A stretch of DNA of 8,296 bases, taken from Spirochaetaceae bacterium (GTDB lineage: Bacteria > Spirochaetota > Spirochaetia > Treponematales > Breznakiellaceae). The position numbers and the translations under genes are program-made. A model generated the notes under the pieces. The model had not been told where the DNA came from. It saw nothing but the letters and a program-made list of their open reading frames with translations, and did no database searches. The stretch spans positions 1 through 8,296 of the forward strand of contig JAISCK010000102.1 of assembly GCA_031265635.1 (NCBI GenBank), given 5' to 3'. Position 1 is the stretch's first letter. Each line of letters opens with the position of its first letter. Below are positions 6,243 through 8,296 of this stretch, one piece after another.

Positions 6243-6584
6243 ATGGAGCAGATACCGTCTTCGGCAGCCCAGGTTATTATCTCTATTATCCCCATTGTAG
6301 GGATAGTCATGGGTTCAGTGGTGGTGTTTTTTTACCTCCTTTGGAATCATAGACGCAGAATCCTCCTTATCAAGGCCGGGCAGTACAAAAAGCCCGACTT
6401 CGATCTCTTGTCTTTTAGTCTGCTCGCGGGGCTTCTCCTCTTTTCTGTGGGGCTGGCCCTGACCATCTTCCTTGCCATCGCCCTGGGGGTCAATTTCGGC
6501 CTTTTGGGCGGGATTATTCCCCTGTCGGTAGGATTTGGTCTGCTGGTTTACTATGGGATCAAGCGCGGCGACAGAGGCTCATGA
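6243..6584 (+). CDS. Small three-TM inner-membrane protein of unknown function
   Basis: This is a 113-aa protein. Three hydrophobic segments are visible at about residues 11-33, 59-81 and 85-106, separated by a basic loop (WNHRRRILLIKAGQYKK, 34-50) that should face the cytoplasm. I do not recognise a defined family. Similar small membrane proteins with a short basic segment after the first TM helix occur beside ECF sigma/anti-sigma pairs. The start is set by the strong AGGAGG ribosome site. The stop overlaps the sigma-factor start (ATGA), so the two are translationally coupled, which suggests a role in the same signalling unit, for example as an accessory sensor or co-regulator. That role is inferred from position only. 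Confidence 0.8.
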   Translation: MEQIPSSAAQVIISIIPIVGIVMGSVVVFFYLLWNHRRRILLIKAGQYKKPDFDLLSFSLLAGLLLFSVGLALTIFLAIALGVNFGLLGGIIPLSVGFGLLVYYGIKRGDRGS

Positions 6585-7147
6585 CAGGAGAGGATGAGGA
6601 TGATCGGCTCATAGTGGATCAGATCCTCGGGGGGCAAAAGGAACTGTTCAGGCTTCTTGTCGCCAGACATGAGCGGGCGGTGTACGGAATGGGCATGAGC
6701 TTTTTTCGCAACCGCGATGACGCTTCGGATTTTACCCAGGAGGTATTCCTTAAAGTGTTCCGCAGCCTTTCCCGCTTTGAAGGCCGTTCTCGGTTTTCGA
6801 CCTGGCTGTACAAGATCTCCTATAATACGGCGGTCAACAGCCTGACCCGGAAGAAGGATTATCACAGCCTGGCGGAGGACGAAGTCATCCCCGACGGGGA
6901 CACGCCGGAACGGAAGCTGATGCGTTCCACGGCAAGGGAGGCGGTTCTGGGGGCGGTGGGGGAGCTCCCCGAGCGCTACAGGATCTGCGTGGATCTTTTC
7001 TTTTTTTATGACCGGTCTTATCAGGAAATTGAAGCGATTACCGGGTATCCGGTCAACACCATAAAATCGCATGTATTCCGGGCTAAAAAGCTGCTGCGTG
7101 AAAGACTTGAAGATTTTGCCGGGTTTACCAAAGGAGATGAGGAATGA
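6581..7147 (+). CDS. ECF-family RNA polymerase sigma factor
   Basis: This 188-aa protein has the two-domain layout of extracytoplasmic-function sigma factors. Region 2 spans about residues 20-92, with DDASDFTQEVFLKVFRSL (46-63) matching the region 2.2 core-binding helix and RFSTWLYKISYNTAVNSL (71-88) the -10 recognition part. Region 4 spans about 118-178, with LPERYR and a helix-turn-helix, SYQEIEAITGYPVNTIKSHV (146-165), for -35 recognition. A 25-30 residue acidic linker joins the two. There is no region 1.1 or 3, as expected. It overlaps the preceding membrane-protein gene by ATGA, and its own stop overlaps the anti-sigma start by the same motif. This order fits a sigma factor held inactive by the next gene's product. 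The regulon and inducing signal cannot be read from this window. Confidence 0.95.
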   Translation: MTGEDEDDRLIVDQILGGQKELFRLLVARHERAVYGMGMSFFRNRDDASDFTQEVFLKVFRSLSRFEGRSRFSTWLYKISYNTAVNSLTRKKDYHSLAEDEVIPDGDTPERKLMRSTAREAVLGAVGELPERYRICVDLFFFYDRSYQEIEAITGYPVNTIKSHVFRAKKLLRERLEDFAGFTKGDEE

Positions 7148-7683
7148 CGGAACATGTACCGCCTGAGGGGGGAGGTGGGCTTTGCTGCCAGGGGCGCCCC
7201 GGATGCTGCGGAATAATAGACAAAATTGTTGAATCGTCGGGAGATGAACCGCTTCCCCTGTTTTTCCGGATTCGTGTTTTTTTGCACCTCCTTCTCTGCC
7301 GCGAGTGCGCGGAGAAGGCAAAAAATTTTGAGGCCCTCCGGGAAATCATGAAAACCGATTTTTTCCCTCCTTCCCCTGGGCTTGAAAAAACGATAATGGC
7401 GAAACTGCCGGAAGAAGCCGGGGAGGAGGCGGCCTTCCCCGGCATGGTTCCCGATGTCCCCGGCGGGGTTTCTACCCTTGGCTGGGTGATTATAGGGTTC
7501 TTCATCCTTATCTCCCTGGCTACTTCCTTTTTCGGATTGGGATTTGTCAAAGTCGCCGACGCGGAGGGTTCTTCTTTTCTGCTTCCCGTGGGGATTACTA
7601 TCGGGGCGGTGCTCACCGGTTACGGCGTTCTTTTTATCGGCAGCCACCTAAAGGAACTGTCGGCCCGGTTCAGGCTTCATTAG
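7144..7683 (+). CDS. Membrane-anchored ZAS-type anti-sigma factor
   Basis: This 179-aa protein is encoded directly after, and overlapping, the ECF sigma gene. His48-x3-Cys52-x2-Cys55 matches the zinc-binding Hx3Cx2C motif of ZAS anti-sigma domains, which grip the sigma factor in the cytoplasm. The N-terminal ~110 residues lack membrane segments. Two hydrophobic segments follow at about 113-135 and 145-167 with only a short connecting loop, so there is almost no external sensor domain. A signal would have to reach it within the membrane or through a partner, possibly the three-TM protein of the same operon. An extra Cys cluster (CCQGRPGCC) near the N-terminus is unusual and could bind metal or be redox-active. 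Family assignment rests on the motif, topology and gene order, since overall similarity in this group is low. Confidence 0.82.
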   Translation: MTEHVPPEGGGGLCCQGRPGCCGIIDKIVESSGDEPLPLFFRIRVFLHLLLCRECAEKAKNFEALREIMKTDFFPPSPGLEKTIMAKLPEEAGEEAAFPGMVPDVPGGVSTLGWVIIGFFILISLATSFFGLGFVKVADAEGSSFLLPVGITIGAVLTGYGVLFIGSHLKELSARFRLH

Positions 7684-7689
7684 GAGAAA

Positions 7690-7814
7690 TATAACCACGG
7701 ACGGAGGAAGAAAAACCACGGAGGACGCGGAGTTACACGGAGAGGAAGAAGGAAAATAGCCCAAACTCCGTGTAACTCTGTGTACTCCGTGGTTATCCTT
7801 TGTTCGTGGTTATA
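7690..7814. repeat. 125-bp nested palindromic repeat element
   Basis: Three perfect inverted-repeat pairs are nested around a 23-base centre: TATAACCACG 7690-7699 with 7805-7814, AACCACGGAG 7714-7723 with 7785-7794, and GAGTTACACGGAG 7730-7742 with 7766-7778. The short word CACGGAG and variants of it recur within each arm. Sequences of this type (accacggag...ttacacggag) recur, from memory, in intergenic regions of many unrelated bacteria. It sits between two convergent genes, 6 bases after one stop and 2 bases before the other. In RNA it would form a long hairpin that could protect or terminate transcripts from both sides, though there is no T-run. Confidence 0.8.
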
Positions 7815-7816
7815 AA

Positions 7817-8296
7817 TTAGGGGATAAATGCCGAGACTATCTCGCCCAGGGGGCCTTTGAGGCCCTCGCGCTCGATTTCCCATCTCCCTACCATGTAGAC
7901 CCGCTTGCCCCGGTCCGCTTCGTCAAAGATCAGCGTCAGGGGGCTGCGGGTGTCAAAGGCCGAGTGGGTAAACTCCGCGTCCCTTACGGGCTCGTGGTCC
8001 AAAATCACCCAGAGCACCTCGATACCGTGTACGTCCTCGGGCTTGCCCCGGCCTCCCCCTTCCGCGTCCCAGTATTCTATGACAACTTCGCGGGGGTTGC
8101 CCGCGCGGGCTTTGAGCACCGGCACGGTGTGGGGCGGTATAATCACGTGGGGCGGCCTCCGCCCGTGGATGCCGATAGCCAGCTTGTCTTCGGGGCTTAC
8201 TTTGGAGGAATTGCGGATGTACTCGTTGATGAACGAGCGGGACTCGCCGGTCAGCGAGACCCTGGCGCGGTTTTTGGTATCCGTCTCGATGTACGT
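7817..8296 (-). CDS. Hypothetical protein, C-terminal fragment
   Basis: The minus-strand frame is open from the right edge to a TAA at 7817-7819, giving 159 residues with the N-terminus outside the window. A GTG at 8144-8146 is in frame but is not a likely start, because coding-like sequence continues upstream of it. Visible features are RRPPHVIIPPHTVP, a GKPEDVHGIEVLWVILDHEP segment, SPLTLIFDEADRGKRVYMVGRWE, and a GPLGEIVSAFIP end. I recall similar hypothetical proteins from treponemes and some other anaerobes, ending in a beta-rich, fibronectin-like fold (RWEN...GPWSEI). Function is unknown. It converges on the anti-sigma gene and is separated from it only by the palindromic element. Confidence 0.75.
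   Translation of the reverse strand, partial: TYIETDTKNRARVSLTGESRSFINEYIRNSSKVSPEDKLAIGIHGRRPPHVIIPPHTVPVLKARAGNPREVVIEYWDAEGGGRGKPEDVHGIEVLWVILDHEPVRDAEFTHSAFDTRSPLTLIFDEADRGKRVYMVGRWEIEREGLKGPLGEIVSAFIP

Noticed and set aside
6551..7321. Minus-strand open frame (256 aa) opposite the sigma factor.
   Set aside because: It is a shadow of the sigma/anti-sigma genes with no domain.
7680..7883. Minus-strand open frame translating the nested palindrome (EYTELHGV-like peptide).
   Set aside because: The peptide is a by-product of the repeat. The frame overlaps the real minus-strand gene end in another phase.
1..8296. CRISPR arrays, tRNA or rRNA genes, IS elements.
   Set aside because: No regularly spaced repeats, no tRNA-like cloverleaf or rRNA sequence, and no transposase were seen on either strand.

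Overview
The window looks like chromosomal DNA from a GC-rich spirochaete, most likely a termite-gut type Treponema. This rests on the style of the proteins recognised from memory (a helicase with an EndoQ-like N-terminus, and a C-terminal fragment of a hypothetical protein I associate with treponemes), on base composition and on intergenic palindromes. No rRNA or other phylogenetic marker is present, so the placement is an inference.

Layout. (1) Positions 2-1888 hold the 3' part of a large repair gene. The end of a PHP/EndoQ-like deaminated-base endonuclease is joined by an Ala/Pro repeat linker to a compact UvrD-type helicase that appears to lack the 2B domain and ends in a clamp-binding-like QIELF. 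A strong intrinsic terminator follows. (2) Positions 1968-2217 are a non-coding leader with a roughly 110-nt, almost fully paired hairpin whose identity I do not know. Then argG and argH overlap by one base and encode the last two steps of arginine synthesis. (3) Positions 4932-6018 hold a small two-gene operon with its own sigma70-like promoter and a palindrome over the -10 box. It encodes an unrecognised 81-aa protein and a zeta-toxin-like P-loop kinase, and is best read as a candidate toxin-antitoxin module. The kinase gene looks more AT-rich than its neighbours. (4) Positions 6019-6242 hold a compound GC-rich inverted repeat and a good promoter. (5) Positions 6243-7683 are a tightly overlapping three-gene operon: a small membrane protein, an ECF sigma factor and a two-TM ZAS-type anti-sigma factor. 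(6) Positions 7690-7814 are a nested 125-bp palindromic repeat that fills the gap to a convergent, 5'-truncated gene (7817-8296, minus strand) for a hypothetical protein.

Most genes belong to known families. The parts that deserve attention are the architecture of the repair fusion (EndoQ end, repeat linker, minimal helicase, terminal clamp motif), the structured RNA upstream of argG, the unstudied putative antitoxin with its palindromic operator, and the two intergenic palindromic elements.
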